Source: Lachnospiraceae bacterium
Lineage (GTDB): Bacteria > Bacillota > Clostridia > Lachnospirales > Lachnospiraceae
Assembly: GCA_024687205.1 (NCBI GenBank)
Contig: JAILES010000041.1
Location: 62,001-126,000 of the forward strand
Length of the DNA stretch: 64,000 nucleotides
Direction: 5' to 3'
Made by a program: the position numbers and the translations under genes. The notes beneath the pieces were generated by a model. That model saw nothing but the letters and a program-made list of their open reading frames with translations, did no database searches and had not been told where the DNA came from. Numbering within the stretch: the stretch's first letter is position 1; each line of letters opens with the position of its first letter. Shown in pieces: positions 54,061-61,715 of the stretch.

Positions 54061-55554
54061 ATGAGAAGCAGCGGAATACTTTTGCCGGTGGCATCACTGC
54101 CTTCGAAATACGGCATTGGCGCTTTTTCAAAAGAAGCATATGAATTCGTCGATCTGCTGGAAGCAGCGGGGCAGAGTATATGGCAGGTACTGCCACTCGG
54201 CCCTACAGGCTACGGGGATTCACCCTACCAGTCTTTTTCGACTTTTGCAGGCAATCCGTATTTTATCGATCTGGAAGAGCTGATAAAACGCGGATGGCTG
54301 ACAAAGAAGGACTGTGAGCGTGTGGATTTCGGAAGTGATGCTTCAAGAGTGGATTATGAAAAGATCTACCGGGGCAGATTCAGACTTCTTAAAAAAGCGT
54401 ATAAGAACAGCGGTATAGAGAAGGAAAAAGGGTTCCGCAGTTTTGTTAAAGAGAATTCATACTGGCTTACGGATTATACTCTCTTTATGGCGATCAAGGA
54501 TGCGAATAAGGGAAAGAGTTTTGATAAATGGCCGGAAGGTCTGAAGAAGCATAAGAAGGCCGCACTCGAAGAGATAAAGAAGGATCCGAAGATAGCGGAA
54601 AGCATGGGCTGTTATGCGTTCATGCAGTATCTCTTTTTTGAGCAGTGGTTCAGCTTAAAAGAGTATGCGAATAAAAAGGGCGTAAAGATCATCGGTGATA
54701 TTCCCATATATGTAGCTTATGACAGTGCCGATTACTGGTCTGATCCAAGACTTTTTAAGACCGATAAGAACGGTACCCCGACAGGTGTTGCAGGCTGCCC
54801 TCCCGATTATTTTTCGGCTACCGGACAGCTCTGGGGTAATCCTCTGTACGACTGGGAATATCATAAAAAAACAGGCTATGCATGGTGGATGAAGAGACTT
54901 GCCAACTGCTTCAGATTATATGATGCAGTGCGCATCGACCACTTCAGGGGTTTTGATGAGTATTACAATATCCCCTACGGTGCAGAAAATGCAATAGGAG
55001 GTCATTGGGAAAAAGGACCGGGTTACGAACTCTTTGAGACCATGAAGAAAACCCTCGGTAAGAAGGATATCATCGCCGAGGATCTGGGTTACCTTACCGA
55101 CAGCGTGGTAAAGCTTGTGAAGAAGACCGGTTATCCGGGAATGAAAGTTCTGGAATTTGCTTTCGACAGTAATGAGGATAATGATTACCTGCCCCATAAC
55201 TTCGATAAGAACTGTGTGGTCTATACCGGAACCCATGACAATGATACGGCAAAAGGCTGGTACGAAAACCTTAACAGCCGCGATAAAAAATACACAAGAG
55301 ATTATCTGAACATAAAGAGTACCAGGGATGTGGGACAGGCGCTGATACGTCTTGCCCTTGCCAGTACGGCAGATACCGCTATCATTCCTATGCAGGATTA
55401 TCTCGGTCTCGGCAGTGAAGGACGTATCAACATTCCTTCCACTCTCGGCGGGAATTGGTGCTGGCGCATGAAAAAGAGCGAATTGGATCCGGGGCTGGCG
55501 GAAGAGATCAGACGGCTTACGGAACTCTACGGCCGCGGGAAACAGAAACGCTGA
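54061..55554 (+). CDS. malQ: 4-alpha-glucanotransferase (amylomaltase, GH77)
   Basis: A 497-residue cytoplasmic enzyme that moves alpha-1,4-glucan segments, working with glycogen phosphorylase to break down maltodextrin or glycogen. It shows GILLPVASLPSKYGIG, QVLPLGPTGYGDSPYQSFS, the nucleophile region VRIDHFRGF, acid/base IIAEDLGYLTDSV, and THDNDTAKGWY with the third carboxylate, ending with the INIPSTLGGNWCWRM block. Start: ATG 54055 abuts the ribosome binding site AGAGGG, so ATG 54061 (6 bases away) is preferred. 13 bases after the phosphorylase stop, so co-transcribed. Confidence 0.95.
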   Translation: MRSSGILLPVASLPSKYGIGAFSKEAYEFVDLLEAAGQSIWQVLPLGPTGYGDSPYQSFSTFAGNPYFIDLEELIKRGWLTKKDCERVDFGSDASRVDYEKIYRGRFRLLKKAYKNSGIEKEKGFRSFVKENSYWLTDYTLFMAIKDANKGKSFDKWPEGLKKHKKAALEEIKKDPKIAESMGCYAFMQYLFFEQWFSLKEYANKKGVKIIGDIPIYVAYDSADYWSDPRLFKTDKNGTPTGVAGCPPDYFSATGQLWGNPLYDWEYHKKTGYAWWMKRLANCFRLYDAVRIDHFRGFDEYYNIPYGAENAIGGHWEKGPGYELFETMKKTLGKKDIIAEDLGYLTDSVVKLVKKTGYPGMKVLEFAFDSNEDNDYLPHNFDKNCVVYTGTHDNDTAKGWYENLNSRDKKYTRDYLNIKSTRDVGQALIRLALASTADTAIIPMQDYLGLGSEGRINIPSTLGGNWCWRMKKSELDPGLAEEIRRLTELYGRGKQKR

Positions 55555-55567
55555 ATTTACGCTCAGC

Positions 55568-56017
55568 TCAGGGAGTCGAAGACATATAACTGTTGGAATA
55601 GCGCCGGGCTTCGGTGACATCGGCTCCGAACCATTCGGGAGCCTTAAAGGCAGCAGCTTCTTCGACAGAGGAAAACTCGACCTCGGCGATGACGGTACCT
55701 TCGAACTTTCCTTCAAAAACATCCAGTTCGATGGTAAGAGCTGTTTCTTCTATAGGAATAAGGTAACGTTTCTTCCTTATGATATTACCGTCAGCTTTTT
55801 GCAGGAGATGTTCATAGGCTTCTTTGTTAAGCGGAAGATTGTATTCTTCCCTGGCAAGGAAGCCTTTTCCTTTATAGGTCATATAGTAGTCGTCATCTTC
55901 GCGGCGGACCCTGACCACCGGATCGGTGCACAGATATGCCTGCTCTATCATATGATAAGGGTATTTATCCTGATCTGCCGGCAGGGCTTTAATAAGGAAT
56001 TTTCTTTCTATTTCCAT
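55568..56017 (-). CDS. CYTH-domain (triphosphate tunnel) phosphohydrolase
   Basis: A 149-residue CYTH protein. The defining EIERKFLIK (ExExK) opens it, followed by VVRVRREDDDYYMTYKGKG, EEYNLPLNKE, KKRYLIPIE and ELDVFEGKFEGTVIAEVEF, the alternating charged strands that make the tunnel. Family members split triphosphate or organic triphosphates, or act on cyclic nucleotides; short bacterial ones are often tripolyphosphatases. It is the same superfamily as the VTC polymerase 9 kb away, so it might process polyphosphate products, but that link is inference. GGAGG precedes the ATG. An extended -10, TGGTATAAT, on the minus strand (-10 hexamer at 56069-56064) is its likely promoter. Confidence 0.9.
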   Translation of the reverse strand: MEIERKFLIKALPADQDKYPYHMIEQAYLCTDPVVRVRREDDDYYMTYKGKGFLAREEYNLPLNKEAYEHLLQKADGNIIRKKRYLIPIEETALTIELDVFEGKFEGTVIAEVEFSSVEEAAAFKAPEWFGADVTEARRYSNSYMSSTP

Positions 56018-56037
56018 ATGTCCTCCGAAAAAAAAGC

Positions 56038-56066
56038 TTTACAGTGTCTTTGAGAATCATCATAAT
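56038..56066 (+). promoter_or_regulatory. Promoter of the ECF sigma operon
   Basis: TTTACA (56038-56043), 17-base spacer, CATAAT (56061-56066), each one base off consensus. It overlaps the divergent CYTH promoter. Confidence 0.6.
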
Positions 56067-56124
56067 TATACCATAAAAGTATGCAGTCAGATGCGTATAA
56101 AAAACAGAAAGGGAAAACCTGATA

Positions 56125-56682
56125 ATGACGGATGAGAAATTCGGTCAGTGCATTGCGGCAATGACGAGGGGAGACCGTAACGGCCTTAAGGAGATATACG
56201 AAGAGTATATGCCTTATGTATACAGGGTCGTCTACGGTGTAGTCGGCAAGCGTGAAGATGCCGAGGATATAAGTACGGATGTTTTTCTGAAGCTTTGGGA
56301 TAATGCAGCCTCTTTCAGGCAGGGCAGCCCCCACAAAGCTTATATTGCTACCGTTTCCAGAAATCTTGCGATAGATTTCATGAGGAAACAGAACAGGATA
56401 GTACTCGGAAGCGAGGAGGAGACGGTTGAAGACATGGCCGGAGCGGGGAGCGATCCACCCCCGGATACGGCGGAGACCGTGGTCGGAAACATCAGTGTGA
56501 AAGAGGCACTGGACAGTCTGAACGAAGCGGAACGGATGGTAGTATCCATGAAGGTGCTTTCGGATATGACTTTTAAGGAGATAGCCGAACAGACGGGAAT
56601 CCCGATGGGAACCGTGACATGGCGGTACAGAGAAGCGATGAAACGCTTGAGGAGGTACGGATTTGATGAGGGATCTGAATAA
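56125..56682 (+). CDS. ECF-type RNA polymerase sigma factor
   Basis: A 185-residue sigma-70 family factor with only regions 2 and 4. Region 2 (about 12-80) shows YMPYVYRVVYGVVGKREDAEDISTDVFLKLW and AYIATVSRNLAIDFMRK. Region 4 (about 125-180) shows SLNEAERMVVSMKVLSDMTFKEIAEQTGIPMGTV then RYREAMKRLRR. AGGGAAAA precedes the ATG. The next gene starts inside its 3' end (17-base overlap) and has the features of a membrane anti-sigma factor. Confidence 0.93.
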   Translation: MTDEKFGQCIAAMTRGDRNGLKEIYEEYMPYVYRVVYGVVGKREDAEDISTDVFLKLWDNAASFRQGSPHKAYIATVSRNLAIDFMRKQNRIVLGSEEETVEDMAGAGSDPPPDTAETVVGNISVKEALDSLNEAERMVVSMKVLSDMTFKEIAEQTGIPMGTVTWRYREAMKRLRRYGFDEGSE

Positions 56683-57406
56683 AGAATATAAAGACATGGT
56701 CCTGAACGAGACCCCTGACATATGGTCCAAGATAGAAGCAGGGCTTGATGAGAGACAGAAGGCGGCGCAGCCGGTGATCGCTGCAGCGCCCAAAAGAAAA
56801 ACTTTTAAACTGACACGGATGATGGGATATGTCGGTGCTGCTGCTGCGGCTGTATTATGTATCTGCCTGGTGGCTCCCTTACTTAAGGGCAGCCGTGATG
56901 CGGCCACAGCGGAATCGAATGCGCCCAGGCATATAAGAAGTGCGGCGCCCGAAGCAGCGGCAGATACGGCGGCTGCGTCTCAGGAAATGTATGATACTGC
57001 CGAAATTGACACACTGACCGGCGGTTCGAAAAAGGAACGGAACAAAGCGGAAGCGGCGGTAAACTACTCGGCGGATGCTGCCGAAATCTATATGGAAGAG
57101 GCTGAAGAAAGCGCGGCAGCAGCCGGTGAAAGGGATGTTGCCGATGAAGCTAAAATGGAAGAGCTTCTGGCAGCAGGGAAGAGAATGCTGAAGCTCACTC
57201 TGGTACCCGGAGCCGATGCGGGAGCGCTTGAGTATCTTATCAATGAGTTTTCGCTGTCTCCTTATGATGAGTATGATAATACGATTTTGTTTGTGATACC
57301 CGAAGGGATCGATGTCGAAGAACTGAAAGATATCATAGAGAAAGATGAAAATATCGCTGAAAGCGAGATTATAACGACTATAGATGATTCAATAATAACA
57401 CGATAG
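56666..57406 (+). CDS. Putative membrane anti-sigma factor, Ala/Glu-rich
   Basis: A 246-residue protein with a cytoplasmic N-terminus (NKEYKDMVLNETPDIWSKIEAGL), one helix near residues 50-70 (MMGYVGAAAAAVLCICLV), an extracytoplasmic Ala/Glu-rich linker (about 75-165) and a small folded C-terminal domain (LKLTLVPGADAGALEYLINEF to ITTIDDSIITR). The N-terminal D..W..I pattern is common in Firmicute anti-sigma proteins. There is no zinc-binding H-x3-C-x2-C motif. The role comes from position: it overlaps the sigma gene by 17 bases. Start: TTG 56663 is directly before ATG 56666; GGAGG at 56651-56655 favours the ATG. Confidence 0.65.
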   Translation: MRDLNKEYKDMVLNETPDIWSKIEAGLDERQKAAQPVIAAAPKRKTFKLTRMMGYVGAAAAAVLCICLVAPLLKGSRDAATAESNAPRHIRSAAPEAAADTAAASQEMYDTAEIDTLTGGSKKERNKAEAAVNYSADAAEIYMEEAEESAAAAGERDVADEAKMEELLAAGKRMLKLTLVPGADAGALEYLINEFSLSPYDEYDNTILFVIPEGIDVEELKDIIEKDENIAESEIITTIDDSIITR

Positions 57407-57448
57407 ACAATATCCTTGATATATCAGTATATCAGGGAGGCCGCAGAA

Positions 57449-57787
57449 ATGTTCACCAATAAAGAGCAACAGGCGTTAGGCAGAAGAATACGGGGAATAC
57501 GGCGAGAGAATGACCAGTCGCAGCTTAAGTTTGCGGAGAAGGTCAATATAACACCAAACTTTCTTTCCGAGATAGAGAACGGAAAGAAGGGGCTTTCATG
57601 CGAGACACTTTACAATATCTGCGAGAGTGCGGGAGTGTCGGCGGATTACCTGCTCTTCGGAGAGAAGGAAGACGAAGACTTCAGCGAAGTGGTCATGAGC
57701 AGGGCTTCGGAGCTGGATATCAGACAGTTGGAAGTACTTACGGAATACTTTAACTCAGTGATAAAAATGAAGAAGATGAAAATATAG
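57449..57787 (+). CDS. XRE-family helix-turn-helix regulator
   Basis: A 112-residue DNA-binding protein. The HTH lies at about 10-65 (LGRRIRGIRRENDQSQLKFA then NITPNFLSEIENGKKGLSCETL), followed by a short helical tail that may dimerise (DIRQLEVLTEYFNSVIKM). The upstream part of the frame (from 57416) is unlikely to be translated, because AGGGAGG at 57434-57440 sits 8 bases before ATG 57449. Likely part of the sigma operon, 42 bases after the anti-sigma stop. Target unknown; the CAP-protein promoter directly downstream is a candidate. Confidence 0.88.
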   Translation: MFTNKEQQALGRRIRGIRRENDQSQLKFAEKVNITPNFLSEIENGKKGLSCETLYNICESAGVSADYLLFGEKEDEDFSEVVMSRASELDIRQLEVLTEYFNSVIKMKKMKI

Positions 57788-57814
57788 CTTTAAATCCGGC
57801 ACTAAGCCGCAGAC

Positions 57815-57843
57815 TTGTGTATATCACGAATAAGAGATATAAT
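57815..57843 (+). promoter_or_regulatory. Promoter of the CAP-domain surface gene
   Basis: TTGTGT (57815-57820), 17-base spacer, perfect TATAAT (57838-57843); GGAGG and ATG 57880 follow. Confidence 0.7.
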
Positions 57844-57879
57844 ACTTCTACTGATTTCAGAATCTTACGGAGGTTGTTT

Positions 57880-60800
57880 ATGCGATCCGTTTACAGAAGA
57901 TATATCTCTTTTTTAGTGCTTGTAATACTGCTGTTTTCAGATATGGGCGCGGGAAATATACCGAAGGTCTTTGCGGAGGATGACAGCAGCATTATAAATT
58001 CAGCTTCGTCCAATTCCCTTTCGGACGATACGGTTTCCGAAGACAGCGCCTCGGATAATACAGTCTCGGAGAACGTGGCAAGTCTCAATATCTATCACAG
58101 GACACAGCCGGAGATAAGCGAGTTTATCAAGAACAATCCAGCAGCGCAGATAAAGGCACCGGATGTATATGATTCGAAGCCTGTTTTAACCGCACCTTAT
58201 AAGATCGGAACTCTGACATCCAAAGCCGAGAAGGCTGCACTCAATGCCTTGAACCAGGCACGCTTCGCTGCCGGCATTGATGCCGATGTACTTAAAGATG
58301 TAACTTATACGACCCTGGCCCAGTCGGGATCCCTGGTCAATGCCATAAACAAGAGCCTCAGCAGACCTCCCGCAAAACCGGAAGGAATGGGAGATGCTAT
58401 GTATGAGCAGGCCAAAGCCGGAGTGAACGCTTCGCTTCTGGCGATGAACTGTGATTCCCTCACCAGGGCGATACAGAATGTATGGCTTCCCGATCTTAAA
58501 AATGTGAAGACGCTGGGACTCAGACGCTGGGCGCTGAATCCGGAAATGGCAAAGACCGGCTTCGGGCAGGTTGAGAATTATGAGGCTATGTATGTGTTCG
58601 ACAGGAACAGGAAGAGCGGTACCAAGACAGTGGCATGGCCTGCCGAGAATATGCCCGTGGACTGGATGAAGGATGAGATGGCCTGGAGCGTCAGCTTCGG
58701 ATGGAAGCTTGACGAGAGCAAGATAGAAGTAGTACTTGTGAGGGAAAAAGATAAGAAGACATGGAAGTTTTCCAAAGATAAGTCTGACGGGACTTTCTAT
58801 GTTAATAACGGAAGTTACGGCCAGCAGGGCTGTGTGATCTTTAAGCCTGCGGGCTTTAAGACCGTGGCAGGGGATCGTTACAAAGTAAGGATAAGCGGTG
58901 CCTCCGATCTGGTACTTGAATACTATGTGAATTTCTTTATCCCCGGTCTGGAAGTGAAACTTTCAAAAACTTCCATACTCATGCCGCCCGGGGCAGAGTA
59001 TCAGCTGAAGGCTACTGTGACACCTTCATCCGCAGCGCAGACTGTAGTCTGGAGCGTGGAGGAAGGAGATGCCGTAAGTGTTGATGCAGAAGGAAATATT
59101 AAGGCACTCAAACTGGGCACGGCAGTTGTAAGGGCTACATCGACTGCAAGCACGGGCATTTATGCCGAATGTCAGGTTACGGTGGAAGAGGAGAGCCTGA
59201 CGCCTCCTTATATCTATTCCCCTGCCGGAATCTATCCGGAGCCCGGTGACGTGATAATCGTAAGCGCGGCTCTTCCCGAAGAGAATCTTAAGCTGTATTA
59301 CGCTGTTGACAACAGCGAATACAGGGAATATATCAAGCCCATCACCGTGGACGAGAGCATGGTGGGAAAAGATGTACATGTGAAGGCCTTCATTTCCGCA
59401 AATGCAGCCGCAAAGCATAAGAGCAGTGAGGTATCGGAGGCAGTCTTTACTGTTGTGGCTTCAGATATAAGAGGTGATATCACGGATGAGGACTGGGAGA
59501 CCATAAGTGCCAACGGTGTACCCGAAGGCATATGGTTACGTGGTATAGAATCTTCCTATGATTATACCGGGAAGAAGATAAAAGCTCCCGAACTCAGAGT
59601 ATATTTTAATAATATACGTCTTAAGAAGGGGGATCACAGTGTTAAGTATCTGAATAATCTTAATGCCGGGACAGCTACGATAAAGATATCGCTGAAGGGG
59701 AATTTCAGAAACGATGCGACGAAACCTGTTACCTACAGCTTTAAGATCAATCCCATAGATATAAGCGGAGAGGAATTTGAAACAGAGGATATGTGCCTGA
59801 CGGTAAAGACCGATGCAGAAGGAACTCCGAAGCTGCAGAAAGTAAGTCCTAAGATACTGCGCAACGGAAAGAAGTTTTCGCTGAAGAATGTTGATGTATC
59901 CGTTTACTCAGCTGCCGATACGGAAAAAAAGCACGCCATGAAACTGGTATCGGCAGAGGGTGATTATGTCGTTGTGATCAAAGGAAAGAAGAATTATACC
60001 GGTACAAGAGAGATAAAACTGCACGTCGATAGACGTATAAGCTTAAACGGCTTGAAGGCTTCGGGCTATCAGAGAAAGGTGAAGATGGATACGTCAAAGA
60101 AGAGCCAGGAGCCGGATCTTACAAAGCTGAAACTCACGGGCGGAAAGACCGTTCTTACAGCCGATGATCTTAAGAGATTTGATGTGAGCATTTCGGATAA
60201 CGAGTGTACCGGAAAAGCCTATGTACTCATAAGTGCAAAGCCGGAGGATACGGAATACGCCGGATGGCAGAAGCTGCCCTTTACCATCACCGGCTATTCT
60301 ATTAAGAAATCCACGGTCACCTACCCGAAAGAGAATTATTACAAAGCTGAAGAGATCGTATTTACCGATGAGGAACTGAGCGTGATGAGCAGGCTCAGCG
60401 GACGCAGGCTCGAAGCAGGAAAGGATATGCTCATCAGCTATGAGAAGAATCTGAATGCCGGGACTGCAAAGCTTGTGATCAGCGGTATCGGTGCCTACTC
60501 GGGTACACTGAAGAAAAACTTTAAGATTAAACGCTGCAATATAAAGAATTTCCCGGACCGCATAAAGACCAATGTCCCGAAGTCGATCCGTTATTCGAAG
60601 AACGGTAACGTGATGAAAAAAGGAAGCATCAGCATCAACGATGTGGTGACGGGCAGAAAGCTCAAGGAAGGTTCCGAATATACGATAAAGTATTACAATA
60701 ATAAATCCGCGAACGGCAGCAAGGATCCCTATATCAAGATAAGCGGAAAAGGGAATTACAGCGGAAGCATGAAAAAGTATTTCCTTATCACGCCTCCTGA

Positions 60801-61419
60801 TATAAGCGAGACTTCGATGATAGCAGGCAATGTCGTATGGAAGAACAAGACCGGAGTATACAAGAGTCCCTATGCGCTCTTTGATACGGACGGCGGAAAG
60901 CTTAAATCGGGTACCGACTATAACAAGGCTGTTTATACCTATGCATACTTTACTTCCAATGTGATCGACGGACCCAGCGGGAGAAAGGACAGCAGGGCAG
61001 CAGGAGATAAAGTACAGCCGACTGATATAGTACCACTCGGTACCGTCATCCGGCTCGAAGTGAGCGGCAAAGGTAATTATGCAAAGGGCGGGACTAAAAA
61101 GATAAACTGCGAGTATGTGCTGGTCAAAGACGATATATCGGAATTTGAGTTCAGCGTGGATCAGTACGAGTACAGCGGTAAAAAGATAATGCCCAGGCCG
61201 GTGGAAGCCGGGAGCAGGGATAAGGGCATAAAGGCGTATTTTTATCCCAAGGGAGTAAGGACCGACGCCATCGGCAGTTACCGTGTGCTCTATTACAGTT
61301 CAAATATTAAAAAAGGAACCGCCAAGATCACCGTTACGGGTAACGGCAGCTATGGCGGTACCAGAACTGTCAAGTTCAAGATAACAAGGCGTTACGGCAG
61401 AAAAGCCGAGGGGGAATGA
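57880..61419 (+). CDS. CAP-domain secreted protein with Ig-like (Big_2) and repeat domains
   Basis: A 1179-residue secreted protein. The signal peptide is residues 1-33 (YISFLVLVILLFSDM, cleavage near VFAED). A Ser/Asp-rich linker leads into a CAP (SCP/PR-1-like) domain, about 85-370: KAALNALNQARFAAGIDADV and LGLRRWALNPEMAKTGFG. Then come a Big_2 Ig domain (about 372-445), a chitobiase/Fn3-like segment (about 450-530) and a C-terminal half of repeated Ig-like folds with the recurring pattern YLNNLNAGTATIKISLKGN, YEKNLNAGTAKLVISGIG, YYNNKSANGS, YYSSNIKKGTAKITVTGNG. The frame is open further upstream (57817), but GGAGG at 57869-57873 fixes the ATG at 57880. No sortase motif or anchor. Confidence 0.88.
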   Translation: MRSVYRRYISFLVLVILLFSDMGAGNIPKVFAEDDSSIINSASSNSLSDDTVSEDSASDNTVSENVASLNIYHRTQPEISEFIKNNPAAQIKAPDVYDSKPVLTAPYKIGTLTSKAEKAALNALNQARFAAGIDADVLKDVTYTTLAQSGSLVNAINKSLSRPPAKPEGMGDAMYEQAKAGVNASLLAMNCDSLTRAIQNVWLPDLKNVKTLGLRRWALNPEMAKTGFGQVENYEAMYVFDRNRKSGTKTVAWPAENMPVDWMKDEMAWSVSFGWKLDESKIEVVLVREKDKKTWKFSKDKSDGTFYVNNGSYGQQGCVIFKPAGFKTVAGDRYKVRISGASDLVLEYYVNFFIPGLEVKLSKTSILMPPGAEYQLKATVTPSSAAQTVVWSVEEGDAVSVDAEGNIKALKLGTAVVRATSTASTGIYAECQVTVEEESLTPPYIYSPAGIYPEPGDVIIVSAALPEENLKLYYAVDNSEYREYIKPITVDESMVGKDVHVKAFISANAAAKHKSSEVSEAVFTVVASDIRGDITDEDWETISANGVPEGIWLRGIESSYDYTGKKIKAPELRVYFNNIRLKKGDHSVKYLNNLNAGTATIKISLKGNFRNDATKPVTYSFKINPIDISGEEFETEDMCLTVKTDAEGTPKLQKVSPKILRNGKKFSLKNVDVSVYSAADTEKKHAMKLVSAEGDYVVVIKGKKNYTGTREIKLHVDRRISLNGLKASGYQRKVKMDTSKKSQEPDLTKLKLTGGKTVLTADDLKRFDVSISDNECTGKAYVLISAKPEDTEYAGWQKLPFTITGYSIKKSTVTYPKENYYKAEEIVFTDEELSVMSRLSGRRLEAGKDMLISYEKNLNAGTAKLVISGIGAYSGTLKKNFKIKRCNIKNFPDRIKTNVPKSIRYSKNGNVMKKGSISINDVVTGRKLKEGSEYTIKYYNNKSANGSKDPYIKISGKGNYSGSMKKYFLITPPDISETSMIAGNVVWKNKTGVYKSPYALFDTDGGKLKSGTDYNKAVYTYAYFTSNVIDGPSGRKDSRAAGDKVQPTDIVPLGTVIRLEVSGKGNYAKGGTKKINCEYVLVKDDISEFEFSVDQYEYSGKKIMPRPVEAGSRDKGIKAYFYPKGVRTDAIGSYRVLYYSSNIKKGTAKITVTGNGSYGGTRTVKFKITRRYGRKAEGE

Positions 61420-61713
61420 TCACTCGCTTAAGTGTTCCATTCCCAGTTCGATCATCTTCTTTACATGATCATCATCCAGAGAATAGAATATCTGCTTGCC
61501 TTCACGCCGGCTCTTTATGAGCCGGCTTTGCTTTAATATGCGCAACTGGTGTGAGACCGCAGACTGTGTCATATCAAGGGCTGAAGCAAGATCAGCCACA
61601 CAGATGTCCGAATCTATGAGCTCATACAGTATCCTGATCCTGGTGGAGTCGCCGAAGAATTTAAACAGCTCGGCGAGGTCATATAAATCTTCTATACTCA
61701 TCTTCTTTTTCAT
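61420..61713 (-). CDS. ArsR-family metal-sensing repressor
   Basis: A 97-residue winged-helix repressor: LAELFKFFGDSTRIRILYEL, the sensor-type DSDICVADLASALDMTQSAVSHQLRILK recognition helix, and a C-terminal helix DDDHVKKMIELGMEHLSE carrying Asp/His residues that match the alpha-5 Zn site of CzrA/SmtB. ICVADLA has Cys in the position of CadC/ArsR alpha-3 sites. The frame is open far upstream, but AGAGG lies 8 bases before ATG 61713. It is the last gene of a leftward metal-export operon, its start overlapping the P-type ATPase stop, and likely represses the operon until Zn, Cd or Pb binds. Confidence 0.93.
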   Translation of the reverse strand: MKKKMSIEDLYDLAELFKFFGDSTRIRILYELIDSDICVADLASALDMTQSAVSHQLRILKQSRLIKSRREGKQIFYSLDDDHVKKMIELGMEHLSE

Positions 61714-61715
61714 GA

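Noticed and set aside
57817..57879. Upstream extension of the CAP protein frame
   Set aside because: It includes the promoter -10 and a ribosome binding site at 57869-57873; the signal peptide begins properly at ATG 57880.
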